The position numbers were made by a program, and so were the translations under genes. This document shows, in pieces, positions 8,627 to 17,304 of a stretch of DNA of 64,000 nucleotides. How positions within the stretch are numbered: the first letter of the stretch is position 1; every line of letters starts with the position of its first letter. The stretch comes from Bacillota bacterium (GTDB lineage Bacteria; Bacillota; UBA4882; UBA8346). The notes beneath the pieces are model-generated. The model ran no database searches, had not been told where the DNA came from, and saw only the letters and a program-made list of their open reading frames with translations. The stretch is taken from assembly GCA_023426245.1 (NCBI GenBank), contig JAFABB010000057.1:1-64000 (forward strand), written 5' to 3'.

Positions 8627-9065
8627 CTAATTCACCTTATTCTCTTTCCCGACGATTCGGAAGATTTATGTAATATTACCCAGTATAACGGGTCAAAAAC
8701 AAATACATAATATTTCATTTCCTGGTACATATAACATATAGTTTACGTTAAAAAAATTATTTTTCCTGCAAGTTTTCAGTTATATTTTTTTAATAAAAAG
8801 TAAAAACCACCTGATGAAGATGGTTTTGATAATCGACGAATTCCCATATGCATATCAAACCTGTATGAATCCTTCCTTTCCGCACACTTTCCGGTCATCG
8901 ATCAACAGCAGATCTTCCCCCAAAAAGACTTGTATATCTCCACAATATAGTATAAACTCTCTAGAAAGACTTGCAATATTCCATAGCCTATTCCAAAAGG
9001 AAGGGCAAGAATAAAAACCATCCTGTTCTTCTTCGAGAACAAAAATCGGAAAGGAGAGCTATACC
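8627..9065. other. Divergent intergenic region, no gene found
   Basis: AT-rich spacer between divergently transcribed glnQ and the LOG gene; it must hold both promoters. A hairpin AAAACCA/TGGTTTT at 8804-8828 is followed on the minus strand by a T-rich tract and could be a small terminator or attenuator ahead of glnQ. No protein with convincing composition or start signal was seen. Confidence 0.4.
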
Positions 9066-9659
9066 ATGATCATTTGTGTTTATTCATCTTCCAGCAACAA
9101 TATCGATCCGGTGTATTTCAAATCCGCCAAAGAACTGGGCAAACAGATCGCTTTACGGGGTGACACCATGCTCTTTGGCGGGGGATTGCTGGGTTTGATG
9201 GGAACTACTGCCAAATCAGTCCATCAAAACAATGGCAAAGTCATTGGCGTGATCCCCAAGGCTTTGAATCTGCCGGGTGTTGTTTATGAAAGTTGCGATG
9301 AGTTAATCGTAACCGAAGGTCTACGTGAACGTAAAGCTGCCATGGATTCAAATTCCGACGCCTTTATCGCATTACCGGGGGGATATGGCACCCTGGAAGA
9401 AATACTGGAAATCATTACTCTTAAGCAATTAGGATATCATAATAAACCCGTGGTACTTTTGAATACCAATGGTTTTTACGGGCGTCTCCTGATGCAGTTC
9501 GAACAAATTATGGAACAGCATTTTGCCAGATCGGATTCAAAACAACTTTATCAAGTGGTTGAAGATCCATCGGAAGCGCTGGCTTATATAGATCATTACC
9601 GCCCCCTTGTTTTTCGGGAAAAATGGCTGGATGCGGAAGTGACTCCAAAAAAATTCTGA
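9066..9659 (+). CDS. LOG family nucleoside 5'-monophosphate phosphoribohydrolase
   Basis: A 197-residue cytoplasmic Rossmann-fold protein of the LOG (former lysine decarboxylase-like) family. It carries the diagnostic motif PGGYGTLEE at residues 104-112 and the upstream GLRERKAAMD segment with the conserved Arg, together forming the nucleotide and ribose-phosphate site. Family members split nucleoside monophosphates (cytokinin-type or ordinary purine/pyrimidine) to base and ribose 5-phosphate. The ATG follows AAAGGAGAG. The gene stands alone, divergent from glnQ and convergent with the deacetylase gene. The former label lysine decarboxylase should not be used. Confidence 0.88.
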   Translation: MIICVYSSSSNNIDPVYFKSAKELGKQIALRGDTMLFGGGLLGLMGTTAKSVHQNNGKVIGVIPKALNLPGVVYESCDELIVTEGLRERKAAMDSNSDAFIALPGGYGTLEEILEIITLKQLGYHNKPVVLLNTNGFYGRLLMQFEQIMEQHFARSDSKQLYQVVEDPSEALAYIDHYRPLVFREKWLDAEVTPKKF

Positions 9660-9693
9660 CCTTAAATTACTTTTTAGGCCACCGGATAATCCA

Positions 9694-10464
9694 TTAATAA
9701 TGTTTTAAACTGCTCGTGGGATATTGATGTTTGGCTCCGATTTTCAACAGCTCCGGTATGGTCACAAAACGATAGCCCTGTTTTTTGAGTCTCTCAATAA
9801 TTAGGGGTGTGGCAGCAACATCTTTCCAGCGGGTTGGAAAAGACCCGTCATGAGCCAAAATAATTCCCCCGGGCCGGTTCAACTTCAGCACTCTTTCTGC
9901 CATGAGCTCCGGAGTTGGGGCATCATGGTGATCCGCGCTGACTGTCCAAAGGATTGTTTGATAACCTTCATCCTGGGCAATGGAAAATACCGTACTGTCG
10001 ATTAAGCCGCGTGGGGGTCTGAAAAAATTAGCACGCCCACCGGTCATTTTTTCTATCACCTGTTCACACTGGTCCAATTCCCGGATTACCTGCGCCGAGG
10101 TGTTGGATTCGATATTGCTGGGATGAGTATAGGTATGATTGGCGATTACATGCCCCCGTTTCAATACCTCTTTGACAATATCCGGATACTTGTCCATCAA
10201 ATTTCCAATCATGAAAAAAGTTGCTTTGACATGATATTTATCCAAAATATCCAAGATTTGACGGGTATACACCGGGTGAGGACCGTCATCGTAGGTCAAG
10301 GCGACCACTTTTTCATTGGTGGGCACAGAATGAACCACATTTTGGTACCAGGAATATCGGGAAGGCTCCTGATTCTTTTTTTGGTGAACTTCCATGGCCA
10401 GTATAACCACAATAATCATTAAAATAATTTCAAAACTAGTTCGAATAAGGCCGATCCGTTTCAT
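9694..10464 (-). CDS. Membrane-anchored polysaccharide deacetylase (NodB domain)
   Basis: Predicted cell-surface enzyme of 256 residues with an N-terminal uncleaved membrane anchor (residues about 8-25) and a carbohydrate esterase 4 domain. The metal and catalytic residues are present: TYDDGP (57-62), NHTYTHP (109-115) supplying the His pair, RPPRG near 150 and the C-terminal HDG motif. It removes N-acetyl groups from peptidoglycan or a related glycan; the short form resembles sporulation deacetylases such as PdaB, but the target is not known. ATG follows GGAGGG. It appears to be a single-gene unit. Confidence 0.87.
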   Translation of the reverse strand: MKRIGLIRTSFEIILMIIVVILAMEVHQKKNQEPSRYSWYQNVVHSVPTNEKVVALTYDDGPHPVYTRQILDILDKYHVKATFFMIGNLMDKYPDIVKEVLKRGHVIANHTYTHPSNIESNTSAQVIRELDQCEQVIEKMTGGRANFFRPPRGLIDSTVFSIAQDEGYQTILWTVSADHHDAPTPELMAERVLKLNRPGGIILAHDGSFPTRWKDVAATPLIIERLKKQGYRFVTIPELLKIGAKHQYPTSSLKHY

Positions 10465-10505
10465 GAGCCCTCCAGTTTTCGCTGGGCTTTATTTTATCTC
10501 CTTAA

Positions 10506-10882
10506 CTACCGCTTTTTGGGTGAGTTTGATGAGTCTGTCGAGTAATGATATTTAACGTAAATTTCCCTAAAAAGTTCTTCTTTACAATAATTTTTCAGAT
10601 CGTGGTTCCTTTGATAAACATATTCTTTAATAAAATCACACCATTTAAAACATTGCTCTGTTATTGTTCCAACCAATTTTTGCTTTCGAGTACTATTATG
10701 AATCTCAATCGGTAGATAAATCCATCCCTGTTTTCTTATAATATCAATTTTTTTCTTATCCTTTTCCTCAGAATGAAACCAGAGACCATTACACTCAATC
10801 ACAAATTTAAATGTTTTATTTTGCTCTAGATCAAAAATTTGTTCCCCAATCCTAAAATTTTCAACTTTTTCAAATATCTTTC
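10506..10882 (-). pseudogene. Fragment of a Vsr/DUF559-like nuclease domain
   Basis: An open stretch without a usable start codon and with a stop just upstream reads VENFRIGEQIFDLEQ..., then FVIECNGLWFHSEEKDKKK and GWIYLPIEI. The pattern Glu/Asp-X-NG-X-WH, followed by charged residues and a Gly-Trp-X-(X)-hydrophobic strand, is the core of restriction-endonuclease-fold proteins such as Vsr and DUF559. A GTG at 10802 would give 98 residues but would cut off the first strands of the fold. I therefore read it as the C-terminal remnant of a larger gene whose front has decayed. A functional short version is less likely. Nothing adjacent looks like a methylase. Confidence 0.5.
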
Positions 10883-11742
10883 TTTCATTCTTTCACTCTC
10901 ACATTAAAAATCACCCCATAAACCAACATATCCCCTCCTGACCAACCCAGCGATTTTTAAAAACCATACAAGAATCTCCCCAAATGCCCTCAAAACCACC
11001 GTTCATCCAGTTCTCCCAGCTCCATACCCCAAAAAATATTTTCATTTTCCCACCCCTTCCGCCCTTAATTCCCACCTGCGTTTTCACAATATATACTTTC
11101 TGATGATGTTGAAAAATTCTCAAAATTTATTATAATTATATTAATTGGAAATAATACCCAACTCAAACTATCAAAGAAATATACATTCTTTTTTACAACA
11201 CCTCATTTACCCAACATAGCCCCCAAACCCATTAAGTGCCAGACCTTGAAGTGTTGGGCAACCTTGACTTTAGTGGAACTTGCAACCGCATATTTCCAAA
11301 AAGAATAAGAAAACCACTCCAACAAGAGGAAAACAACGTCCAAAACCCTTGCGGTATCCGGGTTTGTTGGCCAGTGGGGCAAGTGATGGTTATTAAAAAT
11401 GTATGGATTTATCTTTCATTCATTAAATGGATTTTTTCCCGTTTCTCACCTTACACGCGATTCTATTCACGATGGGGGCATATATTGGCATATGGGGACC
11501 AAATAAATATGAGTAAGAGTATGATATTTTTATTGGAAAGGCTAAAAGCACAATTCATTTTACACACTCCCTCTGAGCTAGAAAAAGCTACCTCCGATCT
11601 AGAAAAAGCTACCTTTGGGATACAAAACGGGTGCGCCGCCACTCTTTTTCCTGTAAATCCCCTTCATCTGGTAGCAACAATAATATTTTCATTCTTGGGA
11701 ATCCTATAGAGAAATGAATAACAATCGAGGAGTCCTCCTGCT
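10883..11742. other. Gene-free, probably decayed stretch
   Basis: About 860 bp with odd base composition (the plus strand is rich in C and poor in G over 10883-11100) and no protein that looks real. An open frame of 157 codons at 11236-11709 has unnatural composition and is not accepted. A 16-bp direct repeat, CTAGAAAAAGCTACCT, occurs at 11578-11593 and 11599-11614. Together with the nuclease fragment next door this looks like the remains of inserted DNA. Confidence 0.5.
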
Positions 11743-12270
11743 TTGATGAAAAAAGAAGCGGTTTTTTTAGACCGGGACGGCGTTATCAATGATAACCGAA
11801 AAACAGTAAACAAACCCGAGGATTTGATCCTCTATCCCTGGACCGCCTCCGCCATCCGGAAGTTAAACCAGGCCGGTTATCCGGTCTATGTTGTAACCAA
11901 TCAAGGTGGTATTGAACTGGGCTTTTTTACTGCCGGGGACTTGGAAAACATTCATGCCCATTTGAAAAAATTGCTTCAAGCTGAAAATGCCTGTATCGAT
12001 GAGATCGTTTATTGTCCCCACTATCATCAACCCTGTGATTGCCGGAAGCCAAAACCGGGAATGCTTCTTGATCTCGCCGAAAAGTACCCTATTGACTTAA
12101 AGCGCTCCTGGATGATTGGAGACCGCGAGCCCGATATTCTGGCAGGCGCCAATGCGGGTTGCCATACGATAAAGATCGGGAATCATGATGTGGCTGCCGA
12201 TTACTATTGCGAAAATCTCCTGGAAGCGGTGGCAATCATTCTCCAGGCCGAAGTGAATGCTAGACCATGA
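11743..12270 (+). CDS. HAD-IIIA phosphatase, GmhB-like
   Basis: A 175-residue haloacid dehalogenase-type phosphatase. Motif I is FLDRDGVIND with the nucleophilic Asp, motif II VVTNQGG, then CPHYHQPCDCRKPKPGM, a Cys/His zinc loop and lysine found in D-glycero-D-manno-heptose 1,7-bisphosphate 7-phosphatase (GmhB) and histidinol-phosphate phosphatase relatives, and motif IV MIGDREPDILAGANAG. The true sugar-phosphate substrate is open because no heptose pathway genes are here. GAGGAG (11727-11732) lies 10 nt before a TTG at 11743 and 13 nt before an ATG at 11746; either could start translation. Confidence 0.82.
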   Translation: MMKKEAVFLDRDGVINDNRKTVNKPEDLILYPWTASAIRKLNQAGYPVYVVTNQGGIELGFFTAGDLENIHAHLKKLLQAENACIDEIVYCPHYHQPCDCRKPKPGMLLDLAEKYPIDLKRSWMIGDREPDILAGANAGCHTIKIGNHDVAADYYCENLLEAVAIILQAEVNARP

Positions 12271-12489
12271 ACGCAAACCCAAGTGAAAAGAACTTAAACA
12301 GATTAACATGATTTTATGGATTTACCGGATTTTTTTAAAACCCTATGAATTTTTGCAGCCCATTTTTACCAGGTCTTCATCCTGTAAATCCTGTGAATCG
12401 GGTAATTCCTGTCTCCGTTAACTTTTTTTAGGTCCGACTTTTTCTAAAAAAAATTTAATGCAATATATATAGAATCCATAATGATGAAT
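12271..12489. other. Intergenic spacer with dispersed-repeat-like sequence
   Basis: No gene. The segment around 12300-12420 (AACATGATTTTATGGATTT ... ATCCTGTAAATCCTGTGAA) resembles short palindromic sequences that recur in many bacterial genomes; only one copy is seen here, so this stays tentative. Confidence 0.3.
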
Positions 12490-12552
12490 AAAAAGTCACG
12501 AAGTAAAGGCGCGTCTTGTGGATAGAGTCCTCTTCCCGCGATACTTCATGAC
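12490..12552 (-). terminator. Terminator downstream of galT
   Basis: On the minus strand GTCATGAAGTA (12552-12542) pairs with TACTTCGTGAC (12505-12495), with an inner CGCG/CGCG helix and a GGA/TCC tip, and is followed by TTTTTATT. It lies 55 bp beyond the galT stop. A second perfect 10-bp hairpin, GATTTCTGGA/TCCAGAAATC (12583-12607), without a T tract, touches the stop codon itself. Confidence 0.7.
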
Positions 12553-12606
12553 CGTTAGCATGATTTCTTAACGATAGCCTGCGATTTCTGGACTAACTCC
12601 AGAAAT

Positions 12607-13650
12607 CTACTTCTGTAGATAATGGACAGTTGAAAGTTCTTTCAGTTTCCGAGCGCTGGCTTCCGGGGTAATATCCCGTTGAGGCTCGGCAAGGAGTTCG
12701 TAACCGACCATAAATTTCTTAATGGTCGCACTGCGGAGTAGCGGCGGATAAAACAGCATGTGCCAGGTAAATCCGAGATGTTCATTGCCATCGCAAGGGC
12801 TCTGGTGCATCCCCGCCGAGTAAGGGAAAGAAGTTTCAAACATATTATCGTATTTCACCGTCAAGACTTTGACCGCATCCATTAAAAGCTTAAGGTCGTT
12901 TTGGGAAAAATCAGCAATCGTGCTCAGTTGTTTCCGGGGAACGATCATGGTCTCATAAGGCCATACCGCCCAAAAAGGCACCAATACAACAAAGCTTTCA
13001 TTGGCATAGACAATCCGTTCATCCTTTTTTAACTCCTGCTCCACATAATCCAGCAGCAGTGGCCGGCCATGTTTTTGAAAATAGTCTGCCTGGGAGTTGC
13101 ATTTCTTGATAATCTCATCGGGAATACTTTGGGAAGCCCAAAGTTGGCCGTGGGGATGGGGCATACTGCAGCCCATCACGGAACCTTTGTTTTCAAAAAT
13201 TTGAATGTAATGGATATCCGGTAAAGTACTCAGTTCCCGAAACTCTTTTTGCCACATTTCGGCCACTTTCAGGAGATCATCCGGTTCCATGGTCGGCAAA
13301 GTCAAGCGGTGGGACGGGGAAAAAATCAAAACCTTACAGATTCCCCGGACACTTTCGGTACGGAAAAAAAAGTCATCGTCACCCCCGGCCGGAGTGTCGG
13401 AAAGCAAAGCGGAAAAATCGTTTACAAAAGTAAATGTATTCGTATATTGGGGATTTTTAAATCCTCCGGCCCTTTCATTTCCAGGGCAAAGGTAACAGCC
13501 GGGATCATATTCCGGTTTATTGTCTGGGGCCGGTTTCTCAACCTGGCCGGTCCAAGGTCTTTTGGTGCGGTGCGGTGATACCAGAACCCAGGCGCCGGTT
13601 AGAGGATTTCTCCGCCGGTGGGGATGATCTTCGCGATTAAATTCTGTCAT
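12607..13650 (-). CDS. galT: Galactose-1-phosphate uridylyltransferase
   Basis: Transfers UMP between UDP-glucose and galactose 1-phosphate in the Leloir pathway. The 347-residue protein is a class I GalT of the HIT superfamily: it starts MTEFNREDHPHRRRNPLTG, carries the zinc-site cysteines at 52 and 55 (YLCPGNE) and the active site MPHPHGQLW with His165 and His167, the latter being the nucleophile by homology. The frame is open seven codons further upstream, but the ATG at 13650 follows GGAAGGA at a good distance and gives the family N-terminus. It stands alone with its own terminator; galK and galE are not in the window. It would serve galactose released by the GH36 enzyme at the right end. 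Confidence 0.95.
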   Translation of the reverse strand: MTEFNREDHPHRRRNPLTGAWVLVSPHRTKRPWTGQVEKPAPDNKPEYDPGCYLCPGNERAGGFKNPQYTNTFTFVNDFSALLSDTPAGGDDDFFFRTESVRGICKVLIFSPSHRLTLPTMEPDDLLKVAEMWQKEFRELSTLPDIHYIQIFENKGSVMGCSMPHPHGQLWASQSIPDEIIKKCNSQADYFQKHGRPLLLDYVEQELKKDERIVYANESFVVLVPFWAVWPYETMIVPRKQLSTIADFSQNDLKLLMDAVKVLTVKYDNMFETSFPYSAGMHQSPCDGNEHLGFTWHMLFYPPLLRSATIKKFMVGYELLAEPQRDITPEASARKLKELSTVHYLQK

Positions 13651-13761
13651 AGGAATCATTCCTTCCTTCATTTAGCTTCGTATATTATTTCGATTCTTGA
13701 TTATATTTTTCCTTTTACTTCGAAAAATTTTCTCCAAACTTTTAGATGATGATTTCAACGA

Positions 13762-13802
13762 AACAACCACAAGCTGAAAATGATTTTCATCCTGTGGTTG
13801 TT
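13762..13802 (-). terminator. Hairpin downstream of first chemoreceptor gene
   Basis: AACAACCACA (13762-13771) pairs perfectly with TGTGGTTGTT (13793-13802), with a further GAAAA/TTTTC pair inside. The minus-strand sequence after the stem has only a short T run, so this is a likely but not ideal terminator 58 bp past the stop codon. Confidence 0.5.
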
Positions 13803-13859
13803 GCATTCCGTTTGGGTTCTTTGGAGCTGGATTTCAAAATCTGCAAGGTCGAAGCAACC

Positions 13860-16016
13860 TTATACTTGAAATTTCTTGATAACTCCTGCCAGTTCTTCCG
13901 CTTTATTTCGCAAATCTTGGGCAAGCAACCGGACTTGATCGGCTAAAGCCGTTTGTTCCTCCGATGAAGCGGAAACTTCTTCCGCCGAGGCTGCAGTTTC
14001 TTCAGAAATGGAACTGATACTCATAATGGATTGAACTGTATGATTCTTACTGTGATTGATATTGTTAATCAGATGATTCATAAAAATAATACGGGCAATG
14101 ACATTGCCGGTGGCCGTGGTGATCTCGGTAAAAGCCTCTTGCGCAAAATTTACGGCGCTCCGTTGTTCTTCCAAAATTTGATGGGCTTCCTCGGCTGTCT
14201 TGGTCGAAATTTCAGTTTTCCCTTGAATTTCTTGTAAAATACTATTGATTGTTTTAGCGGCATCCCGCGATTGAAGCGCCAACTTATTGATTTCCTCGGA
14301 AACGACGGCAAATCCTTGTCCCATTTCTCCTGCTCTTGCAGCTTCAATCGATGCGTTAAGCCCTAAAAGGTTGGTTTGTTCCGCAATACTGGTTATCATT
14401 TCCGTAATCTGACGGATTCTATCCGCGCTAGTATGTAAACCGATGATGTTTTGAATAATGGTCTGGGTAATTTGATCCGTCTCATTGGTTTTCTGAATTA
14501 ATTTTTCGACAGCTTCTTGGGACTTAAGACTAAGTTCACGGGTAGAACCGGATATTTGTTCAACTTCCGTTGCTTTCGAAACAACCACTTCAATCTGAGA
14601 CGCCAAGTCATTCATGGTGGTAGAAGATTTTTCGGCTTCATTGGTTTGTTCCATCGTTCCTTTGGTGATTTCTTCCATGGCCGCTGCTACTGATTCCGCT
14701 GCCTTAACCGATTGGTCGGCACTTTGATCCAAAACTAAACTATGCTCGGAAAAAGCGGCGATGGCATTTTGGGTCTCTTTCAGCAAACCGCCGATTTGCT
14801 CGATCATGTGATCAAAAGTCGCACCGAGAAAACCAAGTTCATCGTGGCGTTTAATATTGGCTCTGACCGTTAAATCACCTTTCTCCGCCCGTTGCATTGA
14901 GAATATTACTTGGTTCAGCGGCCTAGATATACTCAAAGCAATGGCGATTGAAATAAAAAGGGCAATCATCCCAAAAAATACACCCAGACACAAGGTAATT
15001 AAACCAACCAGATTGCTTTCGGAATATAAATAAGAGGTCTTGGCCACGTTGAAAATAAACCAGTCTTGATCCGGAATTTTTTGGCCGATAATTCGCACAT
15101 GCTTATTTTTTAATTTAACCATAAAGTTATCCTGATCCTTTTGGGCCTTTAATAAAGGAAGGATTTTCCCAGGATTACTTAACAGCCTTTGAATCGGTTT
15201 ATTGATATCCTCCGCAAAAGGACTAAACAAAACCAAACCCTTATTGTCGACGATCATTGTAAAATTATTTTCAAGCGTGCTCGCATCATCCGTGCCTAGC
15301 ATGGTATTGATTACATCACTCAATATACTCTCTTTCAGGAAAATAACCATAACCCCTATGGAGTCACCGATGAGGGGATCCTTAATCACACGTGCCATCG
15401 CGATTCTTATATCATCCTGGGGTGACTTAACCGGAAACCAAACCGCTCTTCCTTCCTGCGATAAAACGTTTTTATAGAACCTGGAATTACTAAAACTCTT
15501 CACCCATTGACTGGTCATAGAAAGACTATTGTTGGCCGAAAAACGGGCGGGGTCTTTCATCGACATAAATAATATGGCCCCGTTTTCTTCGCCCGAAAAA
15601 GTGATCGATTGTAATAATTCATCGATAGCCCGTTGTCTATTAAATACATCGATCGTTTCCTGGGCCTGAACATATTCTTTCAATATCGTATTATACTGAG
15701 AGAGTGCGATAAATTGTTTGGATATATCTTCAATACTTTTTAATTTGATTTCCAGATTTTGAATGGTTTGAGAGAGCTCTTTTTGAGAATATTTTGATAT
15801 TTTACTGTTAATAGCGCTCCTGGAACTTATGTAAGAGATTGTTCCCACAATTAGCATCGGGCCTAAAGAAGCCAATAAGAAGAAAATAATCAAACGATTC
15901 CGAATGGAGAACCGGTTTGTTAAATCCATAACCTTGACGGAAGAATCCATTAAATTATGATGGATAATCCCTTTGATTCTAGCGACACCATTCTGTAAAA
16001 AATTAAATTGCTTCAT
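13860..16016 (-). CDS. Methyl-accepting chemotaxis protein (paralogue 1)
   Basis: Membrane receptor of 718 residues that would control the CheA kinase. Order of parts: short cytoplasmic start, TM1 about 40-62, a long extracytoplasmic sensor (about 63-330, with SSRSAINSKISKYSQKELSQ right after TM1, probably a Cache-type fold), TM2 about 335-360 (LVGLITLCLGVFFGMIAL), a HAMP domain with SRPLNQVIFSM...GDLTV, then the coiled-coil signalling region with the tip IAEQTNLLGLNASIEAARAG. The ATG at 16016 follows AGGGAGAGG at 5 nt and is preferred over a GTG nine codons upstream. It is clearly paralogous to the receptor at 18582-20747. Ligand unknown. Confidence 0.92.
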   Translation of the reverse strand: MKQFNFLQNGVARIKGIIHHNLMDSSVKVMDLTNRFSIRNRLIIFFLLASLGPMLIVGTISYISSRSAINSKISKYSQKELSQTIQNLEIKLKSIEDISKQFIALSQYNTILKEYVQAQETIDVFNRQRAIDELLQSITFSGEENGAILFMSMKDPARFSANNSLSMTSQWVKSFSNSRFYKNVLSQEGRAVWFPVKSPQDDIRIAMARVIKDPLIGDSIGVMVIFLKESILSDVINTMLGTDDASTLENNFTMIVDNKGLVLFSPFAEDINKPIQRLLSNPGKILPLLKAQKDQDNFMVKLKNKHVRIIGQKIPDQDWFIFNVAKTSYLYSESNLVGLITLCLGVFFGMIALFISIAIALSISRPLNQVIFSMQRAEKGDLTVRANIKRHDELGFLGATFDHMIEQIGGLLKETQNAIAAFSEHSLVLDQSADQSVKAAESVAAAMEEITKGTMEQTNEAEKSSTTMNDLASQIEVVVSKATEVEQISGSTRELSLKSQEAVEKLIQKTNETDQITQTIIQNIIGLHTSADRIRQITEMITSIAEQTNLLGLNASIEAARAGEMGQGFAVVSEEINKLALQSRDAAKTINSILQEIQGKTEISTKTAEEAHQILEEQRSAVNFAQEAFTEITTATGNVIARIIFMNHLINNINHSKNHTVQSIMSISSISEETAASAEEVSASSEEQTALADQVRLLAQDLRNKAEELAGVIKKFQV

Positions 16017-16425
16017 ATTAACCTCTCCCTTTGACTCTGTCACAATCTCAACAATTTAATTTCATTGCTTACTATATAATTAGCCGATTAATCAATATTT
16101 CCTATGGGCATTCCTGTATTTTTAAAAAAAATTTAGGTTTTATGAAATGATCTGATTTTTTAAAAAAAGTACCGATTACCGTAATTTTTGGTGTCATTGG
16201 AACGCTTAAGTATATTTGAAACATAGATTGAGATCAATTTATCAAAAAATGAGACTGTCCATCAAGCAATTTTCCTTCATAATAAATACTATCGATAGCG
16301 CGAGCCGTCATCAACGGTTGATTTTAATAGATTGTATTTCGTAATCATCCATATGCCTATGGGGGAATTTACTTTTTGGGACAGCCCCAACTCTCAAAAC
16401 GAACCAGTTAAAATTTTTTCTCCCC
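16017..16425. other. Intergenic region, no gene found
   Basis: AT-rich spacer between the receptor gene and degV, holding the receptor promoter. No coding sequence, tRNA or convincing regulatory structure was seen. Confidence 0.4.
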
Positions 16426-17271
16426 TTATAATTGGGGCACATGAATCAATGCCAGCGCTCCCGGCCCTACATGAGCCCCTAAAACCGGACCCGCCTGATG
16501 AATAATAACCTCGGCATTGTGAAAACGCTCTTCGATCCGGACCTTTAATTTCAGGGCTTCCTTCTCGGCTGCAGCATGCACAATCGCGATAATTGAATGG
16601 GTGTCCAGGGGAACTTTGGCGATAAATTCCTCAAATAATAACTGAATGGATTGTTGGCGGCTGCGAACTTTGGCAACCAGTTGAATTTCACCTCGAAATA
16701 ATTGAATGAGCGGTTTAATTTGTAAAATCGAGCTAAAAAAACTTTGGAGTTTGCTGGCCCTGCCGCCGCGCTGTAAAAACTCCAAGGTGTCCAGAATGAC
16801 TAAAAAATGAACCCGTTCTCTCACATTTTTAATTAACTCAGTCAAGTGCTCAAAACGGATTCCTTTTTGAGCAGCCCTGGCGGCTTCAATGACGATGCTC
16901 CCTAAACCCAAAGTGGTAGAATGGGAATCGATAACCTGAATTTCGGCATCCGGGAGCATTTGCCTGGCTATTTCGGCCGTGCGTACGGTTCCTGAAAGTT
17001 TCTCCGTTAAGTGGATTGAAATAATGGCATCCACTTTCTTTAAAAGCCGTTGATAACATTCCACAAAAAGGCCGGGAGACGGCTGAGATGTGGTCGGATG
17101 ACCGGTTGTGGATTCTAATTTTTGGTAAAACTGTGTTGCCGTTAAATCGATGCCGTCCCGGTATGTTTGATGATCAATCGACACCTGCAGGGGGATAACT
17201 TCAATTTCATATTGATCAACAATCTCTTGGGACAAATCGGCAGTGCTGTCTGTTACGATTCCAATTTTCAT
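16426..17271 (-). CDS. DegV family fatty-acid-binding protein
   Basis: A 281-residue cytoplasmic protein of the DegV family (FakB-like), which binds one fatty acid and presents it to a fatty-acid kinase. Family marks are the N-terminal IGIVTDSTADLS, VIPLQVSIDHQTYRDG, TSQPSPG near residue 60, SIHLTEKLSGTVRTAE, DSHSTTLGLG and FLQRGGRASK, and the C-terminal GPVLGAHVGPGALA. The ATG follows AGAAGGG. It starts 33 bp after the DUF362 gene and is probably translated from the same transcript. No fakA-like kinase is in the window. Confidence 0.88.
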   Translation of the reverse strand: MKIGIVTDSTADLSQEIVDQYEIEVIPLQVSIDHQTYRDGIDLTATQFYQKLESTTGHPTTSQPSPGLFVECYQRLLKKVDAIISIHLTEKLSGTVRTAEIARQMLPDAEIQVIDSHSTTLGLGSIVIEAARAAQKGIRFEHLTELIKNVRERVHFLVILDTLEFLQRGGRASKLQSFFSSILQIKPLIQLFRGEIQLVAKVRSRQQSIQLLFEEFIAKVPLDTHSIIAIVHAAAEKEALKLKVRIEERFHNAEVIIHQAGPVLGAHVGPGALALIHVPQL

Positions 17272-17304
17272 GATTACCCTTCTTTTTAGTTAGTTTTATA
17301 TCGC

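Noticed and set aside
8814..9014. Open frame of 66 codons on the plus strand before the LOG gene
   Set aside because: No ribosome binding site and no protein-like pattern; lies in promoter DNA.
9066..9659. Lysine decarboxylase label for the LOG protein
   Set aside because: PGGYGTLEE and the upstream Arg motif are those of nucleotide phosphoribohydrolases; no PLP site.
10911..11123. Open frame of 70 codons on the minus strand
   Set aside because: Gly/Trp-rich composition follows from local base skew; no start signal.
11236..11709. Open frame of 157 codons on the plus strand
   Set aside because: Odd amino-acid mix, no ribosome binding site, contains a direct repeat, and lies in a decayed stretch.
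16250..16390. CTGTCC ... GGACAG pair as a terminator or insertion-element end
   Set aside because: Only six pairs separated by about 120 bases.
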